The position numbers and the translations under genes were made by a program. This document shows, piece by piece, positions 26,025 to 34,930 of a DNA stretch of 64,000 bases; position 1 is the first letter of the stretch, and the number at the start of each line of letters is the position of its first letter. A model generated the notes under the pieces. That model was given only the letters and a program-made list of their open reading frames with translations, searched no databases and was not told the origin of the DNA. Source of the DNA: Phenylobacterium glaciei (lineage in GTDB: Bacteria; Pseudomonadota; Alphaproteobacteria; Caulobacterales; Caulobacteraceae); assembly GCF_016772415.1 (NCBI RefSeq), contig NZ_JAGSGD010000001.1, positions 2,381,501-2,445,500 of the forward strand. Direction: 5' to 3'.

Positions 26025-26974
26025 ACCGGCCGCTTCATCCGCACTTCACGCACCGTCTGGGTGGCGGAGTTCATGACGATGGTGTGGGTGTGCACAAAGC
26101 CGTCCTCATAGTGGACGCCGTCCAGCAAGGCTCCGTTGGTGACACCGGTGGCCGCGAAGATCGCGTCGGCGCGGACCATCTCGTGTAGATCGTACTTGCG
26201 GTCGAAGTCGGTGATGCCGATGCGCTTGGCGCGGGCCTTCTCGTCGGCGTTGCGGAACACCAAGCGGCCCTGGAACTGGCCGCCAACGCACTTCAGCGCC
26301 GCGCAGGCCAGCACCCCCTCCGGCGCGCCACCCTGACCGACATAGAGGTCGACGCCCGTCGAGGGGTCGGCGGTGTTCATCACGCCCGCCACATCGCCGT
26401 CGGTGATCAGATAGATTCGCGCGCCCACCGAGCGGACGCTAGCGATGATCTCGGCATGGCGGGGGCGGTCCAGGATGCAGACCGTAATCTCGCTGGCGTC
26501 GACGCCCTTGGCCCCGGCCAGAGCCTCGACGTTCTGGGCGGGGGTCTTGTCCAGGTCGATGATCCCCCGGGGATAGCCCGGCCCGCAGGCGATCTTGTCC
26601 ATGTAGGTGTCGGGCGCGTTCAGAAGGGTGCCCTTGGGCGCCCAGGCCATGACCGACAGCGCGTTGGCCATCGCCTTGGCGGTCAGCGTCGTGCCCTCCA
26701 GGGGATCGAGGGCGATGTCGATCTTCGGGCCTTTGCCCTTACCGACCTTCTCGCCGATGTAGAGCATGGGCGCTTCGTCGCGCTCGCCCTCGCCGATGAC
26801 GATCTCGCCGTCGATGTTCAGGTCGTTCAGAGCCGTGCGCATGGCGTCCACCGCCGCCTGGTCCGCCGCCATCTCGTCGCCCCGTCCCACAAGTTTCCAG
26901 GCGGCGATGGCGGCGATCTCGGTCACCCGGACAGCGTCCATGACCAGACCGCGATCCAGAATTTCGGAACTCAT
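26021..26974 (-). CDS. glpX: Class II fructose-1,6-bisphosphatase
   Basis: GlpX removes the 1-phosphate of fructose 1,6-bisphosphate in gluconeogenesis. The 317-residue protein has the metal-binding stretches GEGERDEAPML (about 61-71) and DIALDPLEGTT (about 85-95), typical of the lithium-sensitive GlpX family. It lies 51 bp after hom and overlaps recJ by four bases. Confidence 0.96.
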   Translation of the reverse strand: MSSEILDRGLVMDAVRVTEIAAIAAWKLVGRGDEMAADQAAVDAMRTALNDLNIDGEIVIGEGERDEAPMLYIGEKVGKGKGPKIDIALDPLEGTTLTAKAMANALSVMAWAPKGTLLNAPDTYMDKIACGPGYPRGIIDLDKTPAQNVEALAGAKGVDASEITVCILDRPRHAEIIASVRSVGARIYLITDGDVAGVMNTADPSTGVDLYVGQGGAPEGVLACAALKCVGGQFQGRLVFRNADEKARAKRIGITDFDRKYDLHEMVRADAIFAATGVTNGALLDGVHYEDGFVHTHTIVMNSATQTVREVRMKRPV

Positions 26975-27025
26975 GAACTCGTCTCCTGCCGGAATCCGGC
27001 ATAGCCGGCGACTATCGTGAGATTC

Positions 27026-28333
27026 TCATATGCGCGCGATGCGCAAGAGCCGCGGTCTTTCGAGCACTGAGGGCAGATTCGCGATGCGGTCTATAGCCGC
27101 CGTGAGCACCGATTCCGCCACGGCGTGCGTCGTCAGCACGATCGGGACGCCATCTGCATTCTCCACGGGCTTCTGCAGGAAGCTTTCGATGGAGACACCG
27201 GCCTCGGCCAGGGTCTCTGACACCGCGGCGATAACACCGGGCTCGTCCTTGACCAGGAAGCGCAGGAAGGCGCGCCCCATGCTCTTGGCGGGATCGACGG
27301 GGGTGAAGGGATTCAGCTGTCCGGCCGGCTTCTGGAAGACCGGACGCACCGCGCCGGTCATCAGGTCGGCGATGTCGGCGGCCACAGCGGCGGCGGTGGG
27401 GCCAGCCCCCGCGCCAGGCCCCTGAAGATAGATGGTGCCGATCCGGGTCCCCTCGATGAAGAGGGCGTTCAACGCGCCGCCGGCCTGGGCCAGGGGATGG
27501 TTCAGCGCCACCAAGGTCGGATGCACGCGCACCAGCACGCCCTCGTCCGACCGGCTGGCCGAGGCGATGAGCTTGATGCGGTAGCCAAGATCCTTGGCCA
27601 GCTGGATGTCCAGCAGGGCGACCTGCTCGATCCCCTCGATTTCGGCCGCGGCGTAGTTGGGCGCGCAGCCGAAGGCCAAGGCCGCCAGGATCGAGATCTT
27701 GTGGGCCGCGTCGAAGCCGCCGACGTCCATGGTCGGGTCGGCCTCGGCGTAGCCCAGGCGCTGGGCCTCGGCCAGGACCGCGCGGAAGGCGTCGGCCGGC
27801 CCCTGTTGGCCCAGCATGCCCTCCATCTCGGTGAGGATGTAGTTGCAGGTGCCGTTGAGGATGCCGGAGATCGACCGGATGTCGTCGCCGACCATGGCCT
27901 CGCGCACGACCTTGACCGCCGGGGTGCCGCCCATGACGGCGGCCTCGTACAGCAGGGGCACGCCCTTGGTCTCGGCCAGCAGCGCCAGTTCCGCGCCGTG
28001 CTCGGCGATCAGCGCCTTGTTGGCGGTGACCACGGGCTTGCCGGCGTGGAGCGCCGCCTCCACCGCGGCCTTGGCCGGACCGTCCGAGCCGCCGATCAGC
28101 TCGACGAAGATGTCGTTGTCGGGGGACTTGGCCAGTTCCACCGGGTCGTCGAACCAGGCCAGATTGGAGATGTCGAAGGGCCGGGGCCGCGAGCGTGAGC
28201 GCGCTGAGACTCCGGTCACCACGGCCTGGCCGCCGGCGGGCGCGAAGCCCGGCCGGTCGGACAGGAAGTTCAGCAGCCCGCCGCCGACCGTTCCCAGGCC
28301 CGCGACGCCGATACGCCAGTTTTTACCACTCAT
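27026..28333 (-). CDS. hom: Homoserine dehydrogenase
   Basis: Reduces aspartate semialdehyde to homoserine, the branch to threonine and methionine. The 435-residue protein has an N-terminal NAD(P) fold (GLGTVGGG near 11-18), the catalytic middle domain (GILNGTCNYILTEME and the EADPTMDVGGFDAAHKI stretch), and a C-terminal ACT domain from about 355 (DEPGVIAAVSETLAEAG) for amino acid feedback. It follows alaC after a repeat-containing gap of 82 bp. Confidence 0.97.
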   Translation of the reverse strand: MSGKNWRIGVAGLGTVGGGLLNFLSDRPGFAPAGGQAVVTGVSARSRSRPRPFDISNLAWFDDPVELAKSPDNDIFVELIGGSDGPAKAAVEAALHAGKPVVTANKALIAEHGAELALLAETKGVPLLYEAAVMGGTPAVKVVREAMVGDDIRSISGILNGTCNYILTEMEGMLGQQGPADAFRAVLAEAQRLGYAEADPTMDVGGFDAAHKISILAALAFGCAPNYAAAEIEGIEQVALLDIQLAKDLGYRIKLIASASRSDEGVLVRVHPTLVALNHPLAQAGGALNALFIEGTRIGTIYLQGPGAGAGPTAAAVAADIADLMTGAVRPVFQKPAGQLNPFTPVDPAKSMGRAFLRFLVKDEPGVIAAVSETLAEAGVSIESFLQKPVENADGVPIVLTTHAVAESVLTAAIDRIANLPSVLERPRLLRIARI

Positions 28334-28340
28334 CCGTCCT

Positions 28341-28415
28341 ACGCTCCTTCAGAGCTTCGGAGGATTGATCCTCCATCCACACGGCCATGTCCTCCGTAGC
28401 CTCGGCGAAGGAGGA
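28341..28415. repeat. Tandem small hairpins between alaC and hom
   Basis: Two inverted repeats lie side by side: GGAGGAT-TG-ATCCTCC (28359-28374) and TCCTCC...GGAGGA (28390-28415), sharing the same GGAGGAT/ATCCTCC arm sequence. They occupy the whole alaC-hom gap. They could attenuate or terminate transcription, or be a small dispersed repeat; there is no run of T to prove a terminator. Confidence 0.6.
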
Positions 28416-29636
28416 TCATTGGGCCGCCAGGGTGTTGTGGGCCCGACCGAGGATCTCTTCGGAATTGGCCAGGAACTTCTTCACGTTGCGGGCGGCTTGG
28501 CGGATGCGGTGTTCGTTCTCCACCAGGCCGATGCGGACATAGCCCTCGCCATACTCGCCGAAGGCCACGCCGGGGGCGACGGCGATGCCGGCCTCCTCGA
28601 TCAGTAGCTTGGCGAACAGCATGGAGCCGGCCTCCTTGTACTGCTCGGGCAGCGGGGCCCAGGCGAACATCGAGGCCGGTGGCGACGGGATGTCCCAGCC
28701 AGCGCGCTTCATCGAGGTCACCAGCGTGTCGCGGCGGCTCTTGTACATGGCGCGGATCTCGTCGACGCAGTCCTGCGGGCCATTGAGCGCCGTCGCCGCC
28801 GCAACCTGGATCGGGGTGTAGGCGCCGTAGTCCAGATAGGACTTCACGCGGGCGAGCGCCGCGCACATCCGCTCATTGCCCACCACCATGCCGACCCGCC
28901 AGCCGGCCATGGCGTAGGTCTTGGACAGCGAGTTGACCTCGACCGCCAGGTCCTTGGCGCCGTCCACCTGCAGGATCGAGGGCGGCGGGTTGTCGTCGAA
29001 ATAGATCTCGGAATAGGCGATGTCGGAGAGCACCAGCAGGTCGTGCTTCTTCGCCAGAGCCACCGCCTCTTTGTAGAAGTCCAGATCCACCCACTGAGCC
29101 GTCGGGTTGGACGGGTAGGACAGGATCAGCACGCTGGGGGCGGGGCTGGAGTGGCGCATGGCGGCGCTGACGCCCGACAGGTACTCTTCCGGAGACGGGG
29201 CCGGCACGTGGCGGATGACGCCGCCAGCCATGATGAAGCCGTAGGCGTGGATCGGATAGGCCGGGTTGGGGCACAGGATCACGTCGCCCGGCGCGGTGAG
29301 CGCCTGGGCCAGGTTGGCGAAGCCTTCCTTCGACCCCAGGGTGGCGATCACCTCGGTGTCAGGGTTCAGGGTCACGCCGAAGCGCTTCTTGTAGTAACCG
29401 GCCATGGCGCGGCGCAGACCGACGATGCCCTTGGAGGCGGAATAGCGCCCGGCCTTGGGGTCGCGGGCGGTCTCGATCAGTTTGTCGACGATGTGTTTGG
29501 GCGTCGGCATGTCGGGATTGCCCATGCCGAAGTCGATGATGTCCACGCCCTGGGCGCGCAGGCGCGCCTTGATGCGGTTCACTTCCTCGAAGACGTAGGG
29601 AGGAAGGCGTCGGATACGGTGGAATTCGGGGGTCAT
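28416..29636 (-). CDS. alaC: AlaC-like PLP aminotransferase (class I/II)
   Basis: The 406-residue fold type I aminotransferase has the cofactor lysine at Lys239 in NSLSKTYAMAGWRVG, and the family stretches RLPPYVFEEVNRIK (10-23), SYPSNPTAQWV (173-183) and ARVKSYLDYGAYTPIQVAA. These match the AlaC/YfdZ glutamate-pyruvate transaminase branch, also annotated as LL-diaminopimelate aminotransferase in some genomes. I take the ATG at 29636; one at 29654 with GAGG before it is an alternative. It precedes hom. Confidence 0.9.
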   Translation of the reverse strand: MTPEFHRIRRLPPYVFEEVNRIKARLRAQGVDIIDFGMGNPDMPTPKHIVDKLIETARDPKAGRYSASKGIVGLRRAMAGYYKKRFGVTLNPDTEVIATLGSKEGFANLAQALTAPGDVILCPNPAYPIHAYGFIMAGGVIRHVPAPSPEEYLSGVSAAMRHSSPAPSVLILSYPSNPTAQWVDLDFYKEAVALAKKHDLLVLSDIAYSEIYFDDNPPPSILQVDGAKDLAVEVNSLSKTYAMAGWRVGMVVGNERMCAALARVKSYLDYGAYTPIQVAAATALNGPQDCVDEIRAMYKSRRDTLVTSMKRAGWDIPSPPASMFAWAPLPEQYKEAGSMLFAKLLIEEAGIAVAPGVAFGEYGEGYVRIGLVENEHRIRQAARNVKKFLANSEEILGRAHNTLAAQ

Positions 29637-29745
29637 TTGGAGCTCTGGCCGCATGCCTCGCGGCGGTAGGGAGCTGAAGTCGCACATGGCGAGTCCCGGT
29701 GCGGGGCTTCGCCAAGCAGGTTCAAGATCGTTCGCCTCCGCGGGC

Positions 29746-30183
29746 CTATCTCGGCGACGGAGGCGGTGTAGCTCGCGCCCGCTGCGCCTTGGCGAAGGCT
29801 TCGGTGGCCGCGGTGGTGGAGTCCGGACCGGTCGCCTCGGGACCTGCAATATCACGCGCCCGGCCGGCGAAGGCGTCGGTGCCGGTCAGGGTCCAGGTGC
29901 TGGGCGCGGTGTCGCGCACCAGCTCGGCGCCGGCCACCTGGAGGTCGCTCGCCGCGCGGCCGAAGGCCGGCAGGGGGCGGACGTCGGCAGGCACGGGGGG
30001 AATGTCGGCGAAGGTCGGGTAGTCGTGGCTCGCGCGGGCCTTGGCGGCGACCTCGGCGGCGATCGGCGAAGCCGGGTTCACCGCAGCGGTGACGAAGGGG
30101 TTGGAAATCGCGCAGCCGCTCAGCATCGCGGCGCCACAGACACAGACCAGCAGGCTCGTCCGCAAGGGTTTCAAGCGACTCAT
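29746..30183 (-). CDS. Small uncharacterised lipoprotein
   Basis: A 145-residue protein starts at ATG 30183 with a signal peptide ending MLSGC (Cys24 lipidated). The rest is Ala/Pro/Thr-rich, without a recognisable domain. Residues about 55-80 (YPTFADIPPVPADVRPLPAFG) are proline-rich and could span periplasm or bind the cell wall. It is divergent from phaC. Family unknown to me. Confidence 0.8.
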   Translation of the reverse strand: MSRLKPLRTSLLVCVCGAAMLSGCAISNPFVTAAVNPASPIAAEVAAKARASHDYPTFADIPPVPADVRPLPAFGRAASDLQVAGAELVRDTAPSTWTLTGTDAFAGRARDIAGPEATGPDSTTAATEAFAKAQRARATPPPSPR

Positions 30184-30295
30184 CACGAAAAGTCTAGGCG
30201 ACGCGTTCATCTTGGCGCTGGTCTTATGCCATGATTGCGTTGGGCGAAAGAGCGCGAGCGCCGAGCCCGCGAGACAAACCTGGGAGAAGACGGTC

Positions 30296-32344
30296 ATGAG
30301 CAAGCAGCCGACCAAGACCAAGGCCGCCAAGGCCAAGGCGTCGGACACGGTCAAGACCGGCTCCGGCAAGACCAAGACCAAGGCCGCCAAGAGCGCCGAA
30401 CCCAAGGTGAAGGCGCCCAGGGCCGCGCCGCAAGCGCCCCGCGCCGAGGCGCCCAAGGCCAAATCCCCCCGCACCGAGGCGCCGCGTCCCGAAGCGCCCC
30501 GGATGACGATGAATCCCGCCGCCGCCGCGGCCTTCGGCGGCAGCGTCGACTTCGCCCCCGCCCAGCTCAACGCCGAGCAGCGGGAGATGATGGAGAAGCT
30601 GTCGGCCAACCTGGCCCGCGCCGCCTTGACCGCCCAGGGCGCCATCGCCGAGGCCGCCCTGCGCCAGGCCGAGCGGCCCGCCGCCCTGCAACCCGACCCC
30701 TTCCATGTGGCCCCGGCGCTGACCGACGTGATGGGTCGCCTCGCCTCCCAGCCCGACCGCCTGGTCCGCGCCCAGGCCGACCTGTTCCAGCGCTATCTGG
30801 AGCTCTGGCAATCGGCCGCCCGCCGCGCCAGCGGCGAGACCGTCGAGCCCACCGTGGCGCCGGCCAAGGGCGACAAGCGATTCCTGGACCCGGAATGGAG
30901 CGACAACCCGGTCTTCGATGTGATCAAGCAGTCGTACCTGGTCACCTCCAATTGGCTGAATGCGCTCGTCTCCGAGGTCGAGGGCGTCGATCCCATGGCC
31001 AAGCGCCGGGTCGAGTTCTTCATGAAAATGCTCACCGACGCCTTCTCGCCGTCGAACTTCCTGGTCTCCAATCCGGCCGCCCTGCGCGAGGCGATGTCGA
31101 CCCAAGGCCAAAGCCTGCTGCAGGGCATGGAGAACTTCGCCGCCGACCTGACCCGCGGCGGCGGCACCCTGGCCATCAGCCAGACCGACTACGACATGTT
31201 CAAGATCGGCGAGAACGTCGCCACCGCCCCGGGCAAGGTGGTCTTCCAGAATCAGGTCCTGCAGCTGCTGCAGTTCAACCCCACCACGGAGACGGTGTTC
31301 GATATCCCGCTGGTGATCTTCCCGCCCTGGATCAACAAGTTCTACATCCTGGACCTGCGCCCCGAGAACTCGATGATCCGCTGGCTCACCGACCAGGGGA
31401 TCACGGTCTTCGTCGCCTCCTGGGTCAATCCCGATGTGGAGATGGCCGCCAAGACCTTCGAAGACTACATGCAGCAGGGCATCTACGAGGGCACCGCGGC
31501 GGCCATGAAGCAGGCCGGCGTGACCCAAGTGAACACCGTCGGCTACTGCATCGGCGGCACCCTGCTCTCCTCCACCCTGGCCCACATGGCGGCCAAGGGG
31601 GACAAGCGGATCGCCTCGGCCACCTTCTTCGCCGCCCAGCAGGACTTCGCCGAGGCCGGCGACCTGCTGCTGTTCACCAACGAGGACTGGCTAGGCGACC
31701 TGGAGAAGCAGATGGACGCCGCCGGCGGCGTGCTGTCGGGCCAGGCCATGGCCGAGACCTTCAACTCCCTGCGCGCCAACGACCTGATCTGGTCGTTCTT
31801 CGTGAACAACTACCTGATGGGCAAGGAGCCCAAGCCCTTCGACCTGCTGTTCTGGAACTCCGACCAGACCCGCATGCCCAAGGCCCTGCACCTGTTCTAC
31901 CTGCGCAAGTTCTACGGCGAGAACGCCTTGGCCAAGGGTGAGCTGGTGATGGACAACATCAAGCTCGACCTCTCCAAGGTGAAGACCCCGGTCTACGTCC
32001 AGTCGTCTAAGGAAGACCACATTGCGCCCGCCCGCTCGGTCTATCGCGGCGCCAAGCTGTTCGGCGGGCCGGTGACTTTCACGCTTGCCGGCTCAGGCCA
32101 CATCGCCGGCGTGATCAATGCGCCGGTGGCCAACAAGTACCAGCACTGGACCAACAGCGACCTGCCCGGCTCCGTCGAGCAATGGATGGAAGCCGCCAAG
32201 GAAACCCCCGGCTCCTGGTGGCCCCACTGGGCCGAATGGCTGAAGGCCAAATCCGGCGGCCAGGTCCCGGCCCGCGACCCCGCCAAGGGGCCCTTCAAGC
32301 CGCTGGAGGACGCGCCGGGGTCGTACGTGAAGGTGAAGTCCTAG
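30296..32344 (+). CDS. phaC: Class I poly(R)-hydroxyalkanoic acid synthase with basic N-terminal tail
   Basis: Polymerises (R)-3-hydroxyacyl-CoA into PHA granules. The alpha/beta-hydrolase core has the lipase-like box GYCIGG with Cys418; the catalytic Asp (SKEDHIAP) and His (GSGHIAG) follow near residues 574 and 601. Total length is 682, about 90 more than usual class I enzymes, because residues 1-70 form a Lys/Ala/Pro-rich tail with TKTKAAK at 6-12 and again at 26-32. The ATG at 30296 has GGGAGAAG upstream. It is followed by the UVR-motif gene after a single base. Confidence 0.95.
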   Translation: MSKQPTKTKAAKAKASDTVKTGSGKTKTKAAKSAEPKVKAPRAAPQAPRAEAPKAKSPRTEAPRPEAPRMTMNPAAAAAFGGSVDFAPAQLNAEQREMMEKLSANLARAALTAQGAIAEAALRQAERPAALQPDPFHVAPALTDVMGRLASQPDRLVRAQADLFQRYLELWQSAARRASGETVEPTVAPAKGDKRFLDPEWSDNPVFDVIKQSYLVTSNWLNALVSEVEGVDPMAKRRVEFFMKMLTDAFSPSNFLVSNPAALREAMSTQGQSLLQGMENFAADLTRGGGTLAISQTDYDMFKIGENVATAPGKVVFQNQVLQLLQFNPTTETVFDIPLVIFPPWINKFYILDLRPENSMIRWLTDQGITVFVASWVNPDVEMAAKTFEDYMQQGIYEGTAAAMKQAGVTQVNTVGYCIGGTLLSSTLAHMAAKGDKRIASATFFAAQQDFAEAGDLLLFTNEDWLGDLEKQMDAAGGVLSGQAMAETFNSLRANDLIWSFFVNNYLMGKEPKPFDLLFWNSDQTRMPKALHLFYLRKFYGENALAKGELVMDNIKLDLSKVKTPVYVQSSKEDHIAPARSVYRGAKLFGGPVTFTLAGSGHIAGVINAPVANKYQHWTNSDLPGSVEQWMEAAKETPGSWWPHWAEWLKAKSGGQVPARDPAKGPFKPLEDAPGSYVKVKS

Positions 32345-32345
32345 G

Positions 32346-32597
32346 ATGACCAAGACCATCGCCGAGCTGCAGCGTGAGATGGCCCAGGCGATGGACCATG
32401 AGGAATACGAACTGGCCGCGAAGCTGCGCGACCAGATCGCGGCTCTGACGCCCGGCTCGATGATCCGCGTCCAACAGCCGGGTCAGATGGGGGTCGGCAC
32501 GGACACGCAAGCCGTGCGGCCGCCGAAGGGCTGGAAGCCACCCCCGAAGCCCGACCTGATGACCCGCAACCACAAGCCGCGCGGTGGGAAGCGCTAG
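32346..32597 (+). CDS. Small UvrB/UvrC-motif protein
   Basis: The 83-residue protein has one UVR motif at its N-terminus (LQREMAQAMDHEEYELAAKLRDQI, about 8-31), the helical hairpin through which UvrB and UvrC interact, followed by a Pro/Lys-rich basic tail (PPKGWKPPPKPDL). It starts one base after the phaC stop, so it is probably co-transcribed. Such stand-alone UVR proteins (as in McsA/Clp partners) often act as protein-protein adaptors; the role here is not known. Confidence 0.85.
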   Translation: MTKTIAELQREMAQAMDHEEYELAAKLRDQIAALTPGSMIRVQQPGQMGVGTDTQAVRPPKGWKPPPKPDLMTRNHKPRGGKR

Positions 32598-32605
32598 CCC
32601 CACCG

Positions 32606-32713
32606 CCGCTCTTCCCGGCGAAGGCCGGGATCCAGGTCGTAGGTCACGACCCGCGCCAGGAATGCTGAAAGCGGCGGATGTATCTGAGTCCCGGCCTTCG
32701 CCGGGAGGAGCGG
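32606..32713. repeat. Dispersed palindromic repeat, copy 2
   Basis: Shares outer arms CCGCTC/GAGCGG and inner CCCGGCGAAGGCCGGGATCCAG / CCCGGCCTTCGCCGGG with 8699-8806. It separates the convergent UVR-motif and histidine phosphatase genes. Confidence 0.85.
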
Positions 32714-32720
32714 ATTTGAG

Positions 32721-33299
32721 TCAGTCCGGGACGTTCGTCCAGCCCGCCAGAAGCCCGAGGCTCGCCTTGTCGATCTCGATCCAGCACCCGCCGCCCGAGT
32801 GCTGGGGCTTGTCCTGCCGGCCGATGGCGACGCCCTGCAGGTGGGCCATCAGCAGTTCCCCGACCCCGCCGTGGGCCACCACGACGATGTCCCCGCGGGT
32901 GGGTTCGTCGCGGGCCAGACGCTGCATGGCGGTGACAATGCGGACCTGCGCATGGCGAGCGGTCTCCCAGCCGCGCACGCTCTCGTCGGGCTTGCCGAAG
33001 AACTGCGCCACCACCTCCCAGAACTCCGGCGGGGCAATGTAGCCGGTGGCCGAGCGGTCGTTCTCGCCGAGTTCGGGGTCGATGCGGTGCGGCACGCCCA
33101 GGCGCTCTGCGACGATGGCGCCGCCGTCCAGGGCCTTGCGCTCATCGCTGGACCAGACGGCGGTCACCTGCCCGCCCACCAGGCTGTCGGCGAACAGGCC
33201 CGCTCGACGACGGCCAGTCTCCGAGAGCGGCCACCGGGTTACGGGCACGGCGGGGTCTAGGACAACCTCTGGATGGGTCAGAAAGTAAATTCGCGGCAT
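32721..33299 (-). CDS. Histidine phosphatase-superfamily protein with altered RHG motif
   Basis: A 192-residue phosphoglycerate mutase-like protein starting MPRIYFLTHP. The usual catalytic RHG is replaced by THP (8-10): the phosphate-binding arginine is missing but His9 remains. The second arginine region WSSDERKALD (Arg54) and the C-terminal VVAHGG histidine are present. It may dephosphorylate a small molecule or have a changed mechanism. It lies 28 bp after the sulfotransferase gene, and that pair may form one transcript. Confidence 0.85.
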   Translation of the reverse strand: MPRIYFLTHPEVVLDPAVPVTRWPLSETGRRRAGLFADSLVGGQVTAVWSSDERKALDGGAIVAERLGVPHRIDPELGENDRSATGYIAPPEFWEVVAQFFGKPDESVRGWETARHAQVRIVTAMQRLARDEPTRGDIVVVAHGGVGELLMAHLQGVAIGRQDKPQHSGGGCWIEIDKASLGLLAGWTNVPD

Positions 33300-33327
33300 G
33301 GCCTGCTCGCTGGCAGGCTCTCGCCTG

Positions 33328-34275
33328 TCAGTCAACCGCGTCTCGTGGATCGCCCGCAACCCGACGGCCGTTCTCCAGCCACGCGCGCAAGCCTGGCGAC
33401 AACTCCTCCTCAAGGCGCTGCAGATAGAGCGCGTTGTCGTCGTCAGTCAGCACCGACTGCCAGCGATCGTTGGTCCCCTTGTTGAGGAAGGTCTCGGTTC
33501 CGCCTTCGAAGCCGAACTCCATGCCCGGCAGCAGGGCCGGCCCGTCCCGCTTCATGGTCTCGAAGGTCGCGGCGTCCACCAACTCTGGCCATAGGTCGTA
33601 GGCCACCTCGATATCCAGAAAATCGGCGATCCTGCCCATCTCGCCCCGGAGGTCGGCCTTCAGGTCGTTATAGTGGACCAGAAGCAGGTTTGACCGCCCG
33701 CGACCGGCCCAATAGGTCCGCTCGATGTCAAAGAACGACTGCGACATCAAGGACAGGTCGCTGTCCTCCCCGCGCGCCATCCAGTGATGAAAGAACTCCC
33801 GCGCGGTTTTCGGGGGCCGAGGCAGGGGGCGACCAATCTGTGGCTCGTCCATACCGGCGGCGTCGAGACCCGCCCAGGCCAAGGCCGTGTAGCCATTGAT
33901 GTGGTTGAGATAGGACATGCAGGCGTCGCGCCCGCCGCGCGCCACATGGATGTAGCGGACCTCGTCATAGATCGGCAGACCGTCCAGCGGCAGGTGTGAT
34001 TTCAGGAACCGTCGATGGGTCTGGGCCTCGATGGTTTCCAGCACCGGCCCGACCGGCCCCTTGAACCGGTTGTCGATCCAAGGCGACAGCATCGACACCG
34101 GACGGGGCTCGGCCGACTGAAAGATCAGCAGGTTGACGATCTGCTGGGTCCAGGTGGTGCCGACCTTGGGCGGGGTGGCGATCACCACGTCGCCAGGCCG
34201 CGGCGCATAGCCGTCCCAACGTCGGCTGTCGCAGTACCAACTGCGGAATTCCCGAACCGGCGCGCGCTCCAGCAT
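33328..34275 (-). CDS. PAPS-dependent sulfotransferase (SULT-like)
   Basis: About 315 residues with the cytosolic-type sulfotransferase signatures: 5'-phosphosulfate loop PPKVGTTW (35-42), KSHLP with the likely catalytic His94 (92-96), and the 3'-phosphate loop VARGGRDACMS (111-121). Near the C-terminus FLNKGTNDRW corresponds to the RKGxxGDWK motif. The ATG at 34275 has GAGGGGG upstream. It transfers sulfate from PAPS to a hydroxyl or amine of an unknown acceptor. No PAPS synthesis genes are nearby. Confidence 0.92.
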   Translation of the reverse strand: MLERAPVREFRSWYCDSRRWDGYAPRPGDVVIATPPKVGTTWTQQIVNLLIFQSAEPRPVSMLSPWIDNRFKGPVGPVLETIEAQTHRRFLKSHLPLDGLPIYDEVRYIHVARGGRDACMSYLNHINGYTALAWAGLDAAGMDEPQIGRPLPRPPKTAREFFHHWMARGEDSDLSLMSQSFFDIERTYWAGRGRSNLLLVHYNDLKADLRGEMGRIADFLDIEVAYDLWPELVDAATFETMKRDGPALLPGMEFGFEGGTETFLNKGTNDRWQSVLTDDDNALYLQRLEEELSPGLRAWLENGRRVAGDPRDAVD

Positions 34276-34381
34276 GACTGTGCCCCCCTCAAAGCCCAGG
34301 GTCATCAGTTACGGATCGGACGGTGAAATACCAGGGTTATTCGGCCCTGCCTGGGCAAATCCCCGCCAGGGTCGCGATCTC

Positions 34382-34876
34382 CTAGGCTGGGACGAACTTC
34401 AGCGCCACGCCGTTGTTGCAGTAGCGCAGGCCGGTGGGCTGCGGGCCGTCATTGAAGACGTGGCCCTGGTGACCCAGGCATTGGGCGCAGTGGTATTCGG
34501 TGCGCAGGATGCCGATGGCGAAGTCGGGCTTCTTGATCAGGCCGCCGCCGATGGAGGTGAAGAACGACGGCCAGCCGGTGCCGCTCTCGTATTTCGCCGT
34601 GCTCTTGAACAGCGGCCAGTTGCAGCCGGCGCAGACGAAGGTCCCCTTGCGGTGCTCGGCCAGCAGGGGGCTGGTCCCCGGGCGCTCGGTGTCCTCGCGG
34701 CGCAGCACGCGATAGCTGTCGCCCGGCAGGCGCGCCTTCCACTGGGCGTCGGTGAGCTTCTTCCACTTCGGATCGGGCACGGCCGGCGTCGCGGCGAGCG
34801 CGGAGCCCATGGGCGCCAGCGCCATCGCAACGGCGGAGGTGGCGAGGAAGCGGCGGCGGTCAAGCATCTGGGTCAT
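34382..34876 (-). CDS. msrB: Tat-exported methionine-R-sulfoxide reductase
   Basis: A 164-residue MsrB with a twin-arginine signal (DRRRFLATSA, residues 6-15). Zinc cysteines are C82/C85 and C130/C133, and the catalytic Cys153 sits in RYCNNG. It repairs methionine-R-sulfoxide in proteins; the signal places it in the periplasm. The Tat route fits folding around zinc before export. It follows argC by 54 bp on the same strand. Confidence 0.95.
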   Translation of the reverse strand: MTQMLDRRRFLATSAVAMALAPMGSALAATPAVPDPKWKKLTDAQWKARLPGDSYRVLRREDTERPGTSPLLAEHRKGTFVCAGCNWPLFKSTAKYESGTGWPSFFTSIGGGLIKKPDFAIGILRTEYHCAQCLGHQGHVFNDGPQPTGLRYCNNGVALKFVPA

Positions 34877-34930
34877 GTCAGGTCATACGTGAGAGGAAGC
34901 CCGAAGGTTTCACCCTGCCCTCGCCCATCC

